In this document: positions 1-8,504 of the stretch, piece after piece | Layout of the letters: the number at the start of each line of letters is the position of its first letter | Position numbering within the stretch: position 1 is the first letter of the stretch | Assembly (NCBI GenBank): GCA_964564435.1 | Contig: CAZMAT010000001.1 | Coordinates: 1 to 64,000, forward strand | DNA: 64,000 bases | From: Fermentibacter sp964564435 | GTDB lineage: Bacteria; Fermentibacterota; Fermentibacteria; Fermentibacterales; Fermentibacteraceae | Direction: 5' to 3' | Made by a program: the position numbers and the translations under genes | The notes under the pieces: generated by a model | Seen by the model: the letters and a program-made list of their open reading frames with translations, nothing else | Databases searched by the model: none | What the model was told of the DNA's origin: nothing

Positions 1-464
1 TCCTCGTACAGCCAGACCATCCGGTCGAGGAACCAGAGCTTCGACAGGTAGATCACCGCCATGCCGAGCATGGTCGGCCAGAGGGAAAGAAAGTACACGC
101 CCAAGATGACGATGACCGTGCCGGCGGCCGACACGCCGGTAAGCACGGCGGGCAGAACCCTGTGGCGTACGGGAACCGGCGCCCTGCGCCTCTCCATCCA
201 TATCCGCTCTCCTAGTACCGCCTTCGAAGCCCAGTTCTCAGTAGAATGGGGCGCGGGGAAGATCCTGGGATTGAGCCAAGTCCACAGGCCAGCCGCCAGA
301 ACGGCCAGCAGCGACCACCGCCCGATCCAGGCGCGGCTCCAGAAGGCCAGTACCAGCAGCGGCAGCGCTGTATTGCGTGTCCACACGCTCCATGGGTTCG
401 CGTGGCGAGTCCATGCCGCCTCGTTCATCCCGAAGGCCCTGCCGACGCCATTTTCGAAAGTCAT
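1..464 (-). CDS. DUF6653-like membrane protein (3' end outside window)
   Basis: Reading from the ATG at 464, the frame stays open to the window edge, giving about 154 residues. It opens with a conserved-looking stretch containing WTRHANPWSVWTR and NPRIFP, then two hydrophobic segments and a motif SKLWFLDRMVWLYE. I recognise this as the DUF6653 family of small membrane proteins; no function is known. The start overlaps the stop of the upstream membrane gene by ATGA, so the two are probably co-translated. The C-terminus is missing because the gene runs off the window. Family assignment is from memory of the motif pattern. Confidence 0.75.
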   Translation of the reverse strand, partial: MTFENGVGRAFGMNEAAWTRHANPWSVWTRNTALPLLVLAFWSRAWIGRWSLLAVLAAGLWTWLNPRIFPAPHSTENWASKAVLGERIWMERRRAPVPVRHRVLPAVLTGVSAAGTVIVILGVYFLSLWPTMLGMAVIYLSKLWFLDRMVWLYE

Positions 465-1129
465 CCGCCGCTCCCGGCTGCACATATTGCATTCTGCGGA
501 TCGGTCCGGCGGAAGTACCTGGCGATCAGGACCGCGGCGACGGGATACGTGATGCCGACTGTCGCGCTGAGGGCGAAGAGGGGCTTGAAGAACAGGGCGC
601 CCAGTACGGCCGGCGCGACAATCCCGTGTATGAAGAGAGCAGCCTTCACTTCCCTGCCCGGCCCTCCTTTCGGAATCGCGGCGGACAGGAACAGCGTCGA
701 GATCCCCATTATCGTGTAGGCCAGCCCGTTGACGGCGTAGAGGGGTCTGTGCTCGGCCATCTCGAAGAGGGACAAAGCTTCGGAAGTGCCCGACAGGAAC
801 GACGGGGCCATCACCATGACCTGAATGACGTAGACGAAGGAGTTGAGCGTCGCATAGATCACCGCGAGCGCCACGGCGCAGAAAGAGTACATCTTCAGGG
901 ACGTGATGCCGTCGTGGTGCATGGCGACCGTCATGCCCAGGAACGAGTACGCCAGCAGCAGGGAAGGTGCGTACCAGGACAGCGAGATGACGAAGGGCGA
1001 GGTCACCAGGCCCGTCATCCCCGCGACGGCCGCCAGGTCGAACAGCAAGTAGAACACGAACGACAGGACCGCCGCCGCCTGCCCGAACCTCTTCACACGC
1101 AGGACATCCCCGTCATCCTCTTCGGTCAT
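461..1129 (-). CDS. Polytopic membrane protein, unknown function
   Basis: A 222-residue protein with about six or seven hydrophobic segments and a short charged N-terminus (MTEEDDGDVLRVKRFG). The start at 1129 is preferred over an in-frame ATG at 1159 because GGAAGGTGTGAG lies directly before it. The 3' end overlaps the DUF6653-like gene by ATGA. No catalytic motif is visible and I do not recognise the family with certainty. Its place beside another orphan membrane protein suggests a two-gene unit of membrane function. Confidence 0.7.
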   Translation of the reverse strand: MTEEDDGDVLRVKRFGQAAAVLSFVFYLLFDLAAVAGMTGLVTSPFVISLSWYAPSLLLAYSFLGMTVAMHHDGITSLKMYSFCAVALAVIYATLNSFVYVIQVMVMAPSFLSGTSEALSLFEMAEHRPLYAVNGLAYTIMGISTLFLSAAIPKGGPGREVKAALFIHGIVAPAVLGALFFKPLFALSATVGITYPVAAVLIARYFRRTDPQNAICAAGSGG

Positions 1130-1181
1130 CTCACACCTTCCATCCCTGTTCCGATGCATCCCGTCGAATCCACACCGCAGA

Positions 1182-1730
1182 TCATCTCCTCAGAGCGAGT
1201 TCCACGCCCATCCTGCCTGCTGCTGCATCGAGCAGGATGTGAAGAGCCTTCGCCCTTTCGCGCACATCGCAGGTGCCGTACGCATCAGAAACCATATCGA
1301 TTGCTGCGCGCAGTTCCGAAGGGTCGAGAACGGTCGCGGCGATGCAGTAGTACGACTTCGAACGCCCCTCGTCGAACCGGTAGAGCATCTCGTCGAGGAG
1401 GCTTCCGCGGAGGATCTGCTCCTCGAGGAACGATTCGAACCCGTTTCGGGCGATCTTCGAGATGTTCGCCTCTAGCGAGGCGTAGCAGGTGAAGGAATCG
1501 CGCACCCGCCCGGCGGCCCGGTGGTTCGCCCATCTTTCGCAGGTGCAGGCATCCCCGCAGTCCCAGCAGAACTCGATGCTCCTCCGCTTCATGGCGCATG
1601 TGATGAAGGGGCAGCCCGCCGCCGTGCGGCTCAAGCCCTTGCACCCGTCGCAGCGGCTCGTGCCGGTCGTGTGGAACCGAGGGCACAGGCGGCACGACAG
1701 GCCGCATATGCCGATCTCGGGGTGGATCAT
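1182..1730 (-). CDS. DUF3795 cysteine-rich protein
   Basis: A 182-residue protein that begins with the DUF3795 signature: GICGLSCRLCPRF, then C-x2-C (CDGCKG), CPFITC and CWDCGDACTC, all in the first 90 residues. The regular cysteine pairs suggest a metal or Fe-S site, which is inference. The C-terminal half is helical and lacks cysteines until CDVRER. The family is common in anaerobes and archaea, and its biochemical role is not established. A second complete copy (9089-9538) and a broken fragment (2253-2357) occur in this window. Confidence 0.8.
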   Translation of the reverse strand: MIHPEIGICGLSCRLCPRFHTTGTSRCDGCKGLSRTAAGCPFITCAMKRRSIEFCWDCGDACTCERWANHRAAGRVRDSFTCYASLEANISKIARNGFESFLEEQILRGSLLDEMLYRFDEGRSKSYYCIAATVLDPSELRAAIDMVSDAYGTCDVRERAKALHILLDAAAGRMGVELALRR

Positions 1731-1752
1731 CGAGATGGTCCCCCTTCCGTGT

Positions 1753-2208
1753 TCATGATCGCTTCGCGCGTCCCGGCTTCCGCTTCACGGACAGGAGCCT
1801 CATCGCATCTTCGACAGCCTGGTCGGAATCGATCGTCATGAGGAACCACTTGCCGTCCGTGAAGACCGGCGCCTCATCGTAGCCTGACCGGGTTTCCGGC
1901 GAGAGGTAGCCCCTGACTGCCTCGACCCCCGTGCGCTGTTCGGCTCCGAAGGTGACGAGGATGGAGAATCGTCCCTTTTCGGGTGCGAAAGTGCAGAACG
2001 ACCTGCTTTTCTTGTACCGGAGCGACCAGCCGTACTTCCGTCCGCCGTAGAGCCACTCCGGAACGAACACACCCGGCCAAGTCTCCGCGATCAGCCCGGC
2101 CATGCGCTTCCAGTACCTGAACGCTGACGGACCTACCCACCCTGCCACCCGGTCCTCGTCCGGAGGCCCCTCCGGATCGGTCATGTATTCGTGCTGCTGT
2201 TCCACCAA
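1753..2208 (-). CDS. DUF3788 family protein
   Basis: A 151-residue soluble protein. The order of conserved features (WPGVFVPEWLYGGRKYGWSLRYKKS, then ILVTFG, then DGKWFLMTIDS) matches DUF3788, a small family of unknown function often found next to DUF3795 and acetyltransferase genes. The likely start is TTG at 2208 or GTG at 2205, just after GGGAGGC; ATG at 2184 is an alternative. No signal peptide or membrane segment is seen. Confidence 0.72.
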   Translation of the reverse strand: MVEQQHEYMTDPEGPPDEDRVAGWVGPSAFRYWKRMAGLIAETWPGVFVPEWLYGGRKYGWSLRYKKSRSFCTFAPEKGRFSILVTFGAEQRTGVEAVRGYLSPETRSGYDEAPVFTDGKWFLMTIDSDQAVEDAMRLLSVKRKPGRAKRS

Positions 2209-2252
2209 CGCCTCCCAGGGCTATCGACAGGCCCGGGCTGCCCGGTCAGCGC

Positions 2253-2357
2253 TTACCCGGGGTATCTCCCCCGCTTTTCAAGCAGGGTGATGTCGGAAGA
2301 AACGGTGTCTCTTGATGAAGGACACCCGGCGCAGTCGATACCGCAGTATGCGAGCAA
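2253..2357 (-). pseudogene. DUF3795 N-terminal fragment
   Basis: A short open stretch reads LAYCGIDCAGCPSSRDTVSS and ends 14 residues later at a TAA. YCGxDCxxCP is the diagnostic opening of DUF3795 proteins, which normally run 140-180 residues, so this is a truncated remnant rather than a working gene. A GGAGG lies upstream of a TTG at 2357 and may be the old ribosome site. The sequence on either side shows no continuation in any frame. Confidence 0.55.
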
Positions 2358-2651
2358 GGCGCCTCCATCGGGCGTCGCGTTCGGCGCTCTCCCTCCCGAT
2401 CACGAATCGAGTCTCCTGGAGACTATTGCGGCTCGAAGACCGCCGGAGCAACATTCCAGTTCGGCTGGCCATTCGTACAGGACGGGCTTTCGACTGCACA
2501 CTCCTCCGCTCTCCAAACCTGTGACCGATGCGAGCCGTGTCAACGCCTTGATACTCTCATTCCCTGTGACTATGTTTCCACTTAATAGTCCTTCGTGTTT
2601 CCGGGGTGCCGCTCTACCAGCTAGGGTCGACACGGTCTCGATGGAGGAGCA
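2358..2651. other. Intergenic stretch without recognisable gene
   Basis: Short overlapping frames exist on both strands but none has family motifs or a convincing ribosome site. A segment near 2606-2626 looks like a tRNA D-arm in reverse complement, but no cloverleaf can be completed. The right end holds the leader and GGAGGAGC ribosome site of the plus-strand ferredoxin gene. Confidence 0.5.
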
Positions 2652-3461
2652 ATGCATCGGTTGACTCTCGTAGTTTTCCTGATCCTTGCCGGTGCCTGCG
2701 CATGCCTCAGCGCCGGTGACGGGGCCGGGCCTGCACCTGACTTCGAGTCTGCTCTACTGGTGGACACCGGCTACACGCCTTACTCCGAATCATTCTTCTG
2801 CAGGGGCGAGTATCCCGTCTTCGTCCTTCACTGGACCCCGTCGGAAGAGGCCGATCACTACGAAGTCCGCGTCTCGACGGACCGCATCGACGAATCGAAC
2901 TGGGACGTCGCCGTGCCGGTGGACACCGTGTCGGGCGGCCAGGATTCCTGCTGGGTCTCCCTCGATCCCGTCGTCTTCGAGAACACCTGCATCGGCTGCG
3001 GCCTCTGCGTCGATGCCTGCCCGCAGAACGCCATGACCCTGGTCGACGGCCGTGCGGTGATCAACCCCGACTCGTGCGCGTCTTGCGGCCAGTGCGTGCT
3101 GGTCTGCCCGGTGAACGCGATAACCGACACGAAGTACGACACCTGGTATTACTTCGCTATCCGCGCCTACTCGGCCTCGGGCGCCCCGTCCGAGGATGTC
3201 GTCTGCACCGCAGACGCCTACAGGATAAGGTACTTCAACGATCTCGAACGCTGCCATCACTGCAACAGCGAAGGCACCTCCACCTGCCATGCCGTGATCT
3301 ACACCCCGCCCTGCCCCGCGGACGCGATCTACTGGGACGAGGACTTCTACATCTACATCGACACCACGAAGTGCATCAGCTGCGGCATCTGCTTCGAGCA
3401 CTGCCGCGTGCCGGAGAATGCACCCTCCATCAGCAACTACATCGAATCGTCGGCCGACTGA
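2652..3461 (+). CDS. Exported four-cluster ferredoxin-like protein with Fn3-like segments
   Basis: A 269-residue protein. Residues 1-22 form a signal peptide with a possible lipobox (LAGAC), so it should act outside the cytoplasm. Residues about 52-103 look like the first half of a fibronectin III fold (YPVFVLHWTPSEEADHYEVRV). Two 4Fe-4S motifs follow (C113/116/119/123 and C142/145/148/152), and then the Fn3-like pattern resumes (DTWYYFAIRAYSASGAPSE). A second pair of clusters uses C201/204/212/221 and C241/244/247/251. Sixteen cysteines in ferredoxin spacing are direct observation; an electron-transfer role outside the membrane is inference. GGAGGAGCA precedes the ATG. The next plus-strand gene encodes a radical SAM protein 136 bases downstream. 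Confidence 0.82.
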   Translation: MHRLTLVVFLILAGACACLSAGDGAGPAPDFESALLVDTGYTPYSESFFCRGEYPVFVLHWTPSEEADHYEVRVSTDRIDESNWDVAVPVDTVSGGQDSCWVSLDPVVFENTCIGCGLCVDACPQNAMTLVDGRAVINPDSCASCGQCVLVCPVNAITDTKYDTWYYFAIRAYSASGAPSEDVVCTADAYRIRYFNDLERCHHCNSEGTSTCHAVIYTPPCPADAIYWDEDFYIYIDTTKCISCGICFEHCRVPENAPSISNYIESSAD

Positions 3462-3597
3462 ATGGCTATTCCCGACGCCCGTGATGGACGTCGATAAGGC
3501 GCCCGCTCGACTTCTACCGGTGTTCCATCGAAACGGCCGGGACGGGTAGAGACTCGATCCTCTGGATACCGGGGGAAACCGTTCAGGAGGTGGCGTC

Positions 3598-5862
3598 ATG
3601 GGCACTCACTGCAGGGTCGGGTCACACAGGGCAGATTCCTTCGACGCCGGCTTCTTCGGCAGGTACGGCCACACCAGGGTGCCGGCGCTCGTCCAATGGA
3701 TGGCGACGCTGGACTGCAGGCTGTCCTGTTCCCACTGCCTTAGCGCGCCACATGAAGGATCAATGCCGGACATGCCGCTGGAAACCGTCCTCGGGCTCGT
3801 CGACCAGGTCGCGGCTATGTCGGTGCCCGAGTTCCTCATCACCGGAGGAGAGCCTCTGGAGAGGGATGATCTCGTCGAGGTGATCGGCTGGATCGGCAGA
3901 AAGGGCGTCCCCTGGTCGCTCAATACTGCACGGATGCCCTCACTGAAGCAGCGGGAGGTCATCAGGAGAAATCCTCCGGGCTTCGTGGCTGTCAGCCTGG
4001 ACGGTCCCATGGCGATACACGACGCATTCAGGGGAACCCCGGGTTGCTTCGAGGAGGCCCTGGACTCGATAGGCTGGTTCGCATCCATCGGGGTCGAGGT
4101 CTGCGCGGGGACTACCGTCACATCCCGGAACCTGCCCCACCTCGGCGAGACGTTCGGAATAGTCGCCGCAAGCGGAGCGGACCGCTGGGGCATACACATG
4201 CTGGTTCCCGAGGGCAGGGCCGGGCAACGCCGAGACCTCTTCCCATCCCGCAGGGATCTCAGGCGCCTGATCGGTTTCGTGGCCCGGAAACGAAGGCTCT
4301 TCCGCGTGGAGATGGCCGACGAGATCGGCTACCTCGGCGATCTGGAACCGCTCGTGAGGGACAGGCCGCTCCTGTGCGGGGCGGGCAGGTCACAGTGCGT
4401 GGTCATCCCCGACGGCGGGGTAGTCCCCTGTACGACTCTGGACGCCGACTTCAGCGCCGGCAACGTGAACTCCACCCCGCTGGCCGACATCTGGAGGGAG
4501 GGCTTCGCCGCGCTCAGGAGCTGGAAGCCTGCTGGAGAATGCGGGGGATGCGGGTATGCGCCTGCCTGCAGGGGCGGATGCTGGCTCCAGAGGAAGGCGG
4601 GCACGGAGTGCTCCAGGGATGTCTGGCATGTCCCCGGGATGCCGCGGACAGCGGCTGGTCTCGCTGTCTGCCTGGGGCTGGCCGCTTTACCGGAAGCGGA
4701 GTGCGCTCCGGCCTCGCCTTCGGCCTCCGTCGTCGTCGACGCTGGTGACGCAAGGATCTCCGAAATGGAACTGGCGGTGAGGGATTTCTGCGTGAGCCAC
4801 CTCATCGGCAGGGATCCGGCAGACTTCGATGCATCATCCCGGGGGCTCGACCCGGACGACCCCGGCTGCACGTTCTTCGTGTCGTTCGCCAGGAACGAGC
4901 TGCCGCCAGGCATCGCCGACCGCTGCCGCATGGTCAGTTCCGCCCTCGCGACCGACTACCGCTCCCTGTCGCTCGTCGCGGCGATGTGGCGGACTGTCGC
5001 CGAACCCTTCCTGGAGGGAGACGATTACAGGAACGGGCTGGATGGCGAGACTGCGGAGATGATGGCGGGGGTACTGGAGGGGTTGTCCGCAAGGGCCGCG
5101 GAATGGAGGCAGGAGAACCTCCGGCAGAATCTGGCGGCTTTCCTCGAGAGGTCCTCGGCGGTCTCTCCCCCGTTCTTCATGATGAGCAAGGCGGGGCCCC
5201 GGCCAGGCGAGACGGAGGCCTACGAGCTGACCGGAGATCTGCTCGAGGAGCGTCTGCAGGGAATCGAGAGCCTGGGCGGGTCTGAGATCACCAGGGAGTA
5301 CATCCGGGAGCATCCCTTCGCCGCCGACATGGCGTTGAGCTTCGAATCGGTCGCGGGATCCGTCGAGATCGTCTCTCTCTCGGGACTGGACGGCGTGTCG
5401 GCGATCGGACCATTCGATCTGCTCAGGCCGGATGGACAGGTCGAGCTGACGATCCTGCTCCCCTGTCTGCTGGGCGCTCCTACCGACACTGAGTTCCTCT
5501 GCGACAGCCGGGACCACCCCGAAGACAGATCCGACTCCATGGAGATAAGGTTGTCGGTCGAACTGGATGCCGGCTCCACGTACACCTACACCGGACTGCT
5601 GAGGGAGCTGTTCGACCAGAACCGCGGAGAGCTCACCGAACTGGCGCTGAACCTCCTCTCGGGCTATCCGGCGTATGGCGATGAGGGTTCCGGGAGGCAG
5701 CCGGTGATTGCCGTCACGGCGAACGAGGCCGTCCTTCTGCCGGCGATCCGGCATGTCCTGGGATCGGACATCGACGACCTGTGTCCCGAAATGCCTCAGC
5801 AGTACAGGTACAATGTGAGGAACAGAGCCCTGATGATGGAGAGCGATTTCTGGATGTTCTGA
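3598..5862 (+). CDS. Radical SAM/SPASM protein with long C-terminal extension
   Basis: A 754-residue protein. The N-terminal half is a radical SAM enzyme with the cluster motif C40-x3-C44-x2-C47 and ITGGEP at 81-86. Residues 259-337 are a SPASM-type auxiliary cluster region (C259, C266, C277, C314, C317, C323, C327, C337). After a short hydrophobic stretch near 351-363, about 390 further residues carry no motif I recognise. SPASM enzymes usually modify peptides or proteins, but no precursor peptide is evident beside it. AGGAGGTGGCGTC precedes the ATG. It follows the exported ferredoxin in the same direction, which may be the partner or substrate (inference). The region after 5862 is a decayed gene. 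Confidence 0.85.
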   Translation: MGTHCRVGSHRADSFDAGFFGRYGHTRVPALVQWMATLDCRLSCSHCLSAPHEGSMPDMPLETVLGLVDQVAAMSVPEFLITGGEPLERDDLVEVIGWIGRKGVPWSLNTARMPSLKQREVIRRNPPGFVAVSLDGPMAIHDAFRGTPGCFEEALDSIGWFASIGVEVCAGTTVTSRNLPHLGETFGIVAASGADRWGIHMLVPEGRAGQRRDLFPSRRDLRRLIGFVARKRRLFRVEMADEIGYLGDLEPLVRDRPLLCGAGRSQCVVIPDGGVVPCTTLDADFSAGNVNSTPLADIWREGFAALRSWKPAGECGGCGYAPACRGGCWLQRKAGTECSRDVWHVPGMPRTAAGLAVCLGLAALPEAECAPASPSASVVVDAGDARISEMELAVRDFCVSHLIGRDPADFDASSRGLDPDDPGCTFFVSFARNELPPGIADRCRMVSSALATDYRSLSLVAAMWRTVAEPFLEGDDYRNGLDGETAEMMAGVLEGLSARAAEWRQENLRQNLAAFLERSSAVSPPFFMMSKAGPRPGETEAYELTGDLLEERLQGIESLGGSEITREYIREHPFAADMALSFESVAGSVEIVSLSGLDGVSAIGPFDLLRPDGQVELTILLPCLLGAPTDTEFLCDSRDHPEDRSDSMEIRLSVELDAGSTYTYTGLLRELFDQNRGELTELALNLLSGYPAYGDEGSGRQPVIAVTANEAVLLPAIRHVLGSDIDDLCPEMPQQYRYNVRNRALMMESDFWMF

Positions 5863-5898
5863 CTCCGCGGTCGCCGGCCCGGCCGCCGAGCCAGAGAC

Positions 5899-6060
5899 GC
5901 ATCTCATCCAGAAGCCGGTTCCGCAGGCCACCTCGAGCACGTGCATTCGCGGGAAAGCTGTTTCCAGTATCTCATGAGGCCGACCCGGGTCGGCCTTGCG
6001 CTCCGGCCTTCAGTAGACATCCATGTATTAAGAGGCGCGCCTGGCGTAGTAGTCGGTCAT
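5899..6060 (-). pseudogene. SAM-dependent methyltransferase remnant with two in-frame stops
   Basis: Read from ATG 6060 in one frame, 54 codons give MTDYYARRAS, stop TAA, YMDVY, stop TGA, then RPERKADPGRPHEILETAF and VLEVACGTGFW. That order matches the N-terminus and motif I of a class I methyltransferase family that starts with MTDYYARRA and carries VLEVACGTGYW. Both stops sit where a sense codon one base away (GAA, CGA or AGA) would fit. The gene is cut off after motif I at the end of the radical SAM gene. A perfect 20-bp palindrome at 5977-5996 lies inside the remnant. Confidence 0.7.
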
Positions 6061-6152
6061 CACGTTCCGATCGTTCATCCTGCCCCTGAATAGGGCATGT
6101 TGATCAGCCGCCCGCCCCGGCGAGGTCGTGTGGATCACAGGTCATGCCCGTT

Positions 6153-6566
6153 TCAGTCCATCCGCCAGTACAGAACACTCCCCGGATCACGGTTCAGCAG
6201 TACGATCGCACTCACCCACAACGCCACGGCGATCGTGATGCGCAGAAGGAGGCGAGGCCCCCGCAGATGCCGCTCGAGCGCGTACCGGGTGTTGAGGACA
6301 ACGGCACCGAAGAAAGCCGGCAGGAAACCTATGAATGCGACGAATGTCACGAGGTGCATCCAGCTAGCACCATCGATGTACTTGGGATCATCCAGCGAAG
6401 GCAGTGGACGGCGGCCGAGCATCCGCCAGGACAGCAGCCACTGGCCGTAGAGCGACACCAGGGACAAGAGCGGGTAGGCGGCCGTGACGTGGGCCGAAAG
6501 CGCCAGCAGGCGCGATGACTTACGAGAAGGCTGGTGTTCGCAGTCGGATGCCTGTGTCGTCTTCAT
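6153..6566 (-). CDS. Small membrane protein, unknown function
   Basis: A 137-residue protein with three hydrophobic segments: LLALSAHVTAAYPLLSLVSL, LVTFVAFIGFLPAFFGAVVL and ITIAVALWVSAIVLL. Between the first two lies a conserved-looking DDPKYIDGASWMH loop. I have seen similar orphan membrane proteins in Chloroflexi and FCB bacteria, but no function is known. The start lacks a clear ribosome site and the first 20 residues are hydrophilic, so the true start is uncertain. Confidence 0.65.
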   Translation of the reverse strand: MKTTQASDCEHQPSRKSSRLLALSAHVTAAYPLLSLVSLYGQWLLSWRMLGRRPLPSLDDPKYIDGASWMHLVTFVAFIGFLPAFFGAVVLNTRYALERHLRGPRLLLRITIAVALWVSAIVLLNRDPGSVLYWRMD

Positions 6567-6640
6567 TCTTCGGATTCGCGGCCTTCATCGTATCCGCACG
6601 AGGAGCCGCCCGATCCGGTCAGCCAGAGATTCCTTCAAGA

Positions 6641-7009
6641 TCAGGCCGGTGTGCAGGCTCTGCGCGACTGCATCCAGCTCGCGAGGAACAGGAATCCCGG
6701 CACGGCGAAGAGGAGGAATGCCCATCCCCTCGGAAACGTGCCGGCCGTAGCGAGATGGACGAGGTAGAAGGCCGCGAGGCTCCCGACCGTAATCGCTCCG
6801 CCGAGGCCCTCCCGCCACCAGGCCACGATCATCCCCGCGCAGATGCCGAAGGGAAAGAACACCAGTCCGAACCACTCTCCGGGCTGGATCTGGGATGGGT
6901 GGAAGCCCTCGCCGACCAGGAACGCCAGGATCAGCCCTACGCACGCCACCGCCAGGATACGGGCTGTCCAGCGGATCGTCCGACCCGGTGCATGTCGATC
7001 GTCGTTCAT
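6641..7009 (-). CDS. Small four-helix membrane protein (DUF7670-like)
   Basis: A 122-residue protein, nearly all membrane segments: ILAVACVGLILAFLVGEGF, WFGLVFFPFGICAGMIVAWW, GAITVGSLAAFYLVHLA and WAFLLFAVPGFLFLASW. The AWWREGLGG turn between helices two and three is typical of the DUF7670-type family. The start at 7009 is preferred over 7054 because AAGGAGAAGGAGTTC lies before it. Function is unknown. Confidence 0.68.
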   Translation of the reverse strand: MNDDRHAPGRTIRWTARILAVACVGLILAFLVGEGFHPSQIQPGEWFGLVFFPFGICAGMIVAWWREGLGGAITVGSLAAFYLVHLATAGTFPRGWAFLLFAVPGFLFLASWMQSRRACTPA

Positions 7010-7170
7010 GAACTCCTTCTCCTTGCCGGCGCCAGAGTCGTGTTTCCCGGTCACTCGAGATACATCGGAGAGTTATGAACATACTGCCTGGACCCATGGC
7101 AGGACATCCCGGCCTTTGACAGTCCGTTCGTGGTCCGCATCGCCGGGCAGCCCCGCCGTAGCGAGGAACC

Positions 7171-7902
7171 CTACCAGGCCACGCGTTCGCCCTTGTGGAC
7201 GAGCTGGCCGTTCGGGAACCTGTCGCGAGCGATGGTCACTAGCTCGACGGCCGTCTGCGCGCCCTCGTCGACCTCCATCGGGGCGGCCTGCGTCCCGAGG
7301 TCGGTCTTCGCCCACCCGGGATGGGCTGCGGCGACCACGATCCCCTTGCCCGCCAGGGTCTTCGACTGGATCAGCGTGAGCATGTCGAGCCCCGCCTTCG
7401 AGGTGGAGTACCCCACGGTCATGAAGCACCCGATCTGGTCCCACATGCTCTCGCCGGACCCAAGCGAGCCGAGCATCGACGACTGGTTGACCACGCGAGC
7501 GTCGTCGCTCTTCGACAACAGAGGCACGAGCGCCTCTGTGACCGCGAAGGGGGCGACAAGGTTGACCTCGAGCGTGCGGCGGACCTTGTCGACATTCGTC
7601 GGCTTCCCGTCCCACTCGAGGGCTATGCCGGCGTTGTTCACGAGTACGTCGAGCTTTCCGAAAGTCTTCCCGAGATAGCCCGCGAGGTCTGCGATGTCGC
7701 CGGGGCTGGTCACGTCCAGACGAACCGTGTGGGCGTCGCATCCTGCCGCCTCGAGCTCTTCCGCGGCTGCTCTGCCTGCCTTCTCGTCCCTCGCGCCGAG
7801 GACCACCGTGTACCCGAGCGCGCCGAGCTGCCGCCCGATCTCCCTGCCCAGGCCCTTGTTCGCCCCCGTGATGAGCACCACCCTGCCGTTCCCGACCGCC
7901 AT
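7171..7902 (-). CDS. Short-chain dehydrogenase/reductase
   Basis: A 243-residue classical SDR. The cofactor motif TGANKGLG occurs at residues 11-18, NNAG near 89, the catalytic serine lies in NQSSMLGS and the Tyr-Lys pair in YSTSK. The arginine in LGARDEKAGR after beta-2 suggests NADP(H) preference. The overall pattern resembles plant-type carbonyl reductases, acting on small carbonyl compounds; the substrate cannot be told. GGAGGGTTCGAG precedes the ATG. It lies in a row of unrelated minus-strand accessory genes. Confidence 0.88.
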   Translation of the reverse strand: MAVGNGRVVLITGANKGLGREIGRQLGALGYTVVLGARDEKAGRAAAEELEAAGCDAHTVRLDVTSPGDIADLAGYLGKTFGKLDVLVNNAGIALEWDGKPTNVDKVRRTLEVNLVAPFAVTEALVPLLSKSDDARVVNQSSMLGSLGSGESMWDQIGCFMTVGYSTSKAGLDMLTLIQSKTLAGKGIVVAAAHPGWAKTDLGTQAAPMEVDEGAQTAVELVTIARDRFPNGQLVHKGERVAW

Positions 7903-7970
7903 CTCGAACCCTCCTCATCACCCCTGAAGTGTCTCATCCATGACAGACCGGAAGTACCGTTCACGCACTC

Positions 7971-8498
7971 TCAACGCAAGTCAGCATGGAGTTCCTCCAG
8001 CGCCTGCCGATAAGCTTCTGCCGCATCCGGTCCGAAGCAGACGAACAGCACCTGATCGAACCCGCCAAGTACACGGGTGCAGGAGTCGACCTCACGCACC
8101 GCGATCCGAGAGGCCTGATCGATCGGGTAGCCGTAGATCCCGCAACTTATCGCCGGGAACGCGATCGTCCTGATCCCGTGACCGGCGGCCAGTGAGAGGC
8201 ACGACCGGTAGCATTCCGCCAGCAGACCGGGCTCGCCGTGCCCGCCGCCCCTCCAGACCGGCCCCACGGTATGGATGACGTACCGGGCGGGCAGCCTGTA
8301 GCCGGAGGTTATCTTCGCCTGCCCCACCCTGCACCCGCCAAGCAGCCTGCATTCGCGCAGGAGATCCGGCCCGGCCGCCCGGTGGATCGCCCCGTCGACG
8401 CCTCCCCCGCCCAGCAGCGAGCTGTTGGCCGCGTTGACGATCGCATCGACCGCCAGCTTCGTGATATCGCCCTCGCAGATACTCAGCAATTCGGGCAT
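7971..8498 (-). CDS. Macro-domain ADP-ribose hydrolase (YmdB type)
   Basis: A 175-residue single macro domain. Key motifs are GDITKLAVDAIVNAANSSLLGGGGVDGAIH near the N-terminus, the GYRLPARYVIHTVGPVW strand, and SCGIYGYP late in the fold. Proteins of this type remove the acetyl group from O-acetyl-ADP-ribose or remove ADP-ribose from proteins or nucleic acids. Length and motif order match the family. AGGAGCCG precedes the ATG. No toxin or ADP-ribosyltransferase is beside it, so a defence role is not supported. Confidence 0.9.
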   Translation of the reverse strand: MPELLSICEGDITKLAVDAIVNAANSSLLGGGGVDGAIHRAAGPDLLRECRLLGGCRVGQAKITSGYRLPARYVIHTVGPVWRGGGHGEPGLLAECYRSCLSLAAGHGIRTIAFPAISCGIYGYPIDQASRIAVREVDSCTRVLGGFDQVLFVCFGPDAAEAYRQALEELHADLR

Positions 8499-8504
8499 CG
8501 GCTC

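Noticed and set aside
2540..2640. tRNA-like D-arm (AGCTGGTAGAGCGGCAC) on the minus strand
   Set aside because: No complementary acceptor, anticodon or T arm can be built, so it is at best a chance match or very old remnant.
3484..3549. 21-codon frame between the ferredoxin and radical SAM genes as a peptide precursor
   Set aside because: No ribosome site, no cysteine, leader or core pattern, and no hydrophobic or repeat feature expected of a modified peptide.
4834..5946. Long minus-strand frame opposite the radical SAM C-terminal part
   Set aside because: It is the antisense of a well-supported gene in high-G+C DNA; only its first residues match the methyltransferase remnant, which is listed separately.
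7971..8498. Macro-domain protein as part of a toxin-antitoxin or defence pair
   Set aside because: No ADP-ribosyltransferase or other toxin gene is adjacent; the neighbours are a DUF7919-like pseudogene and an SDR.
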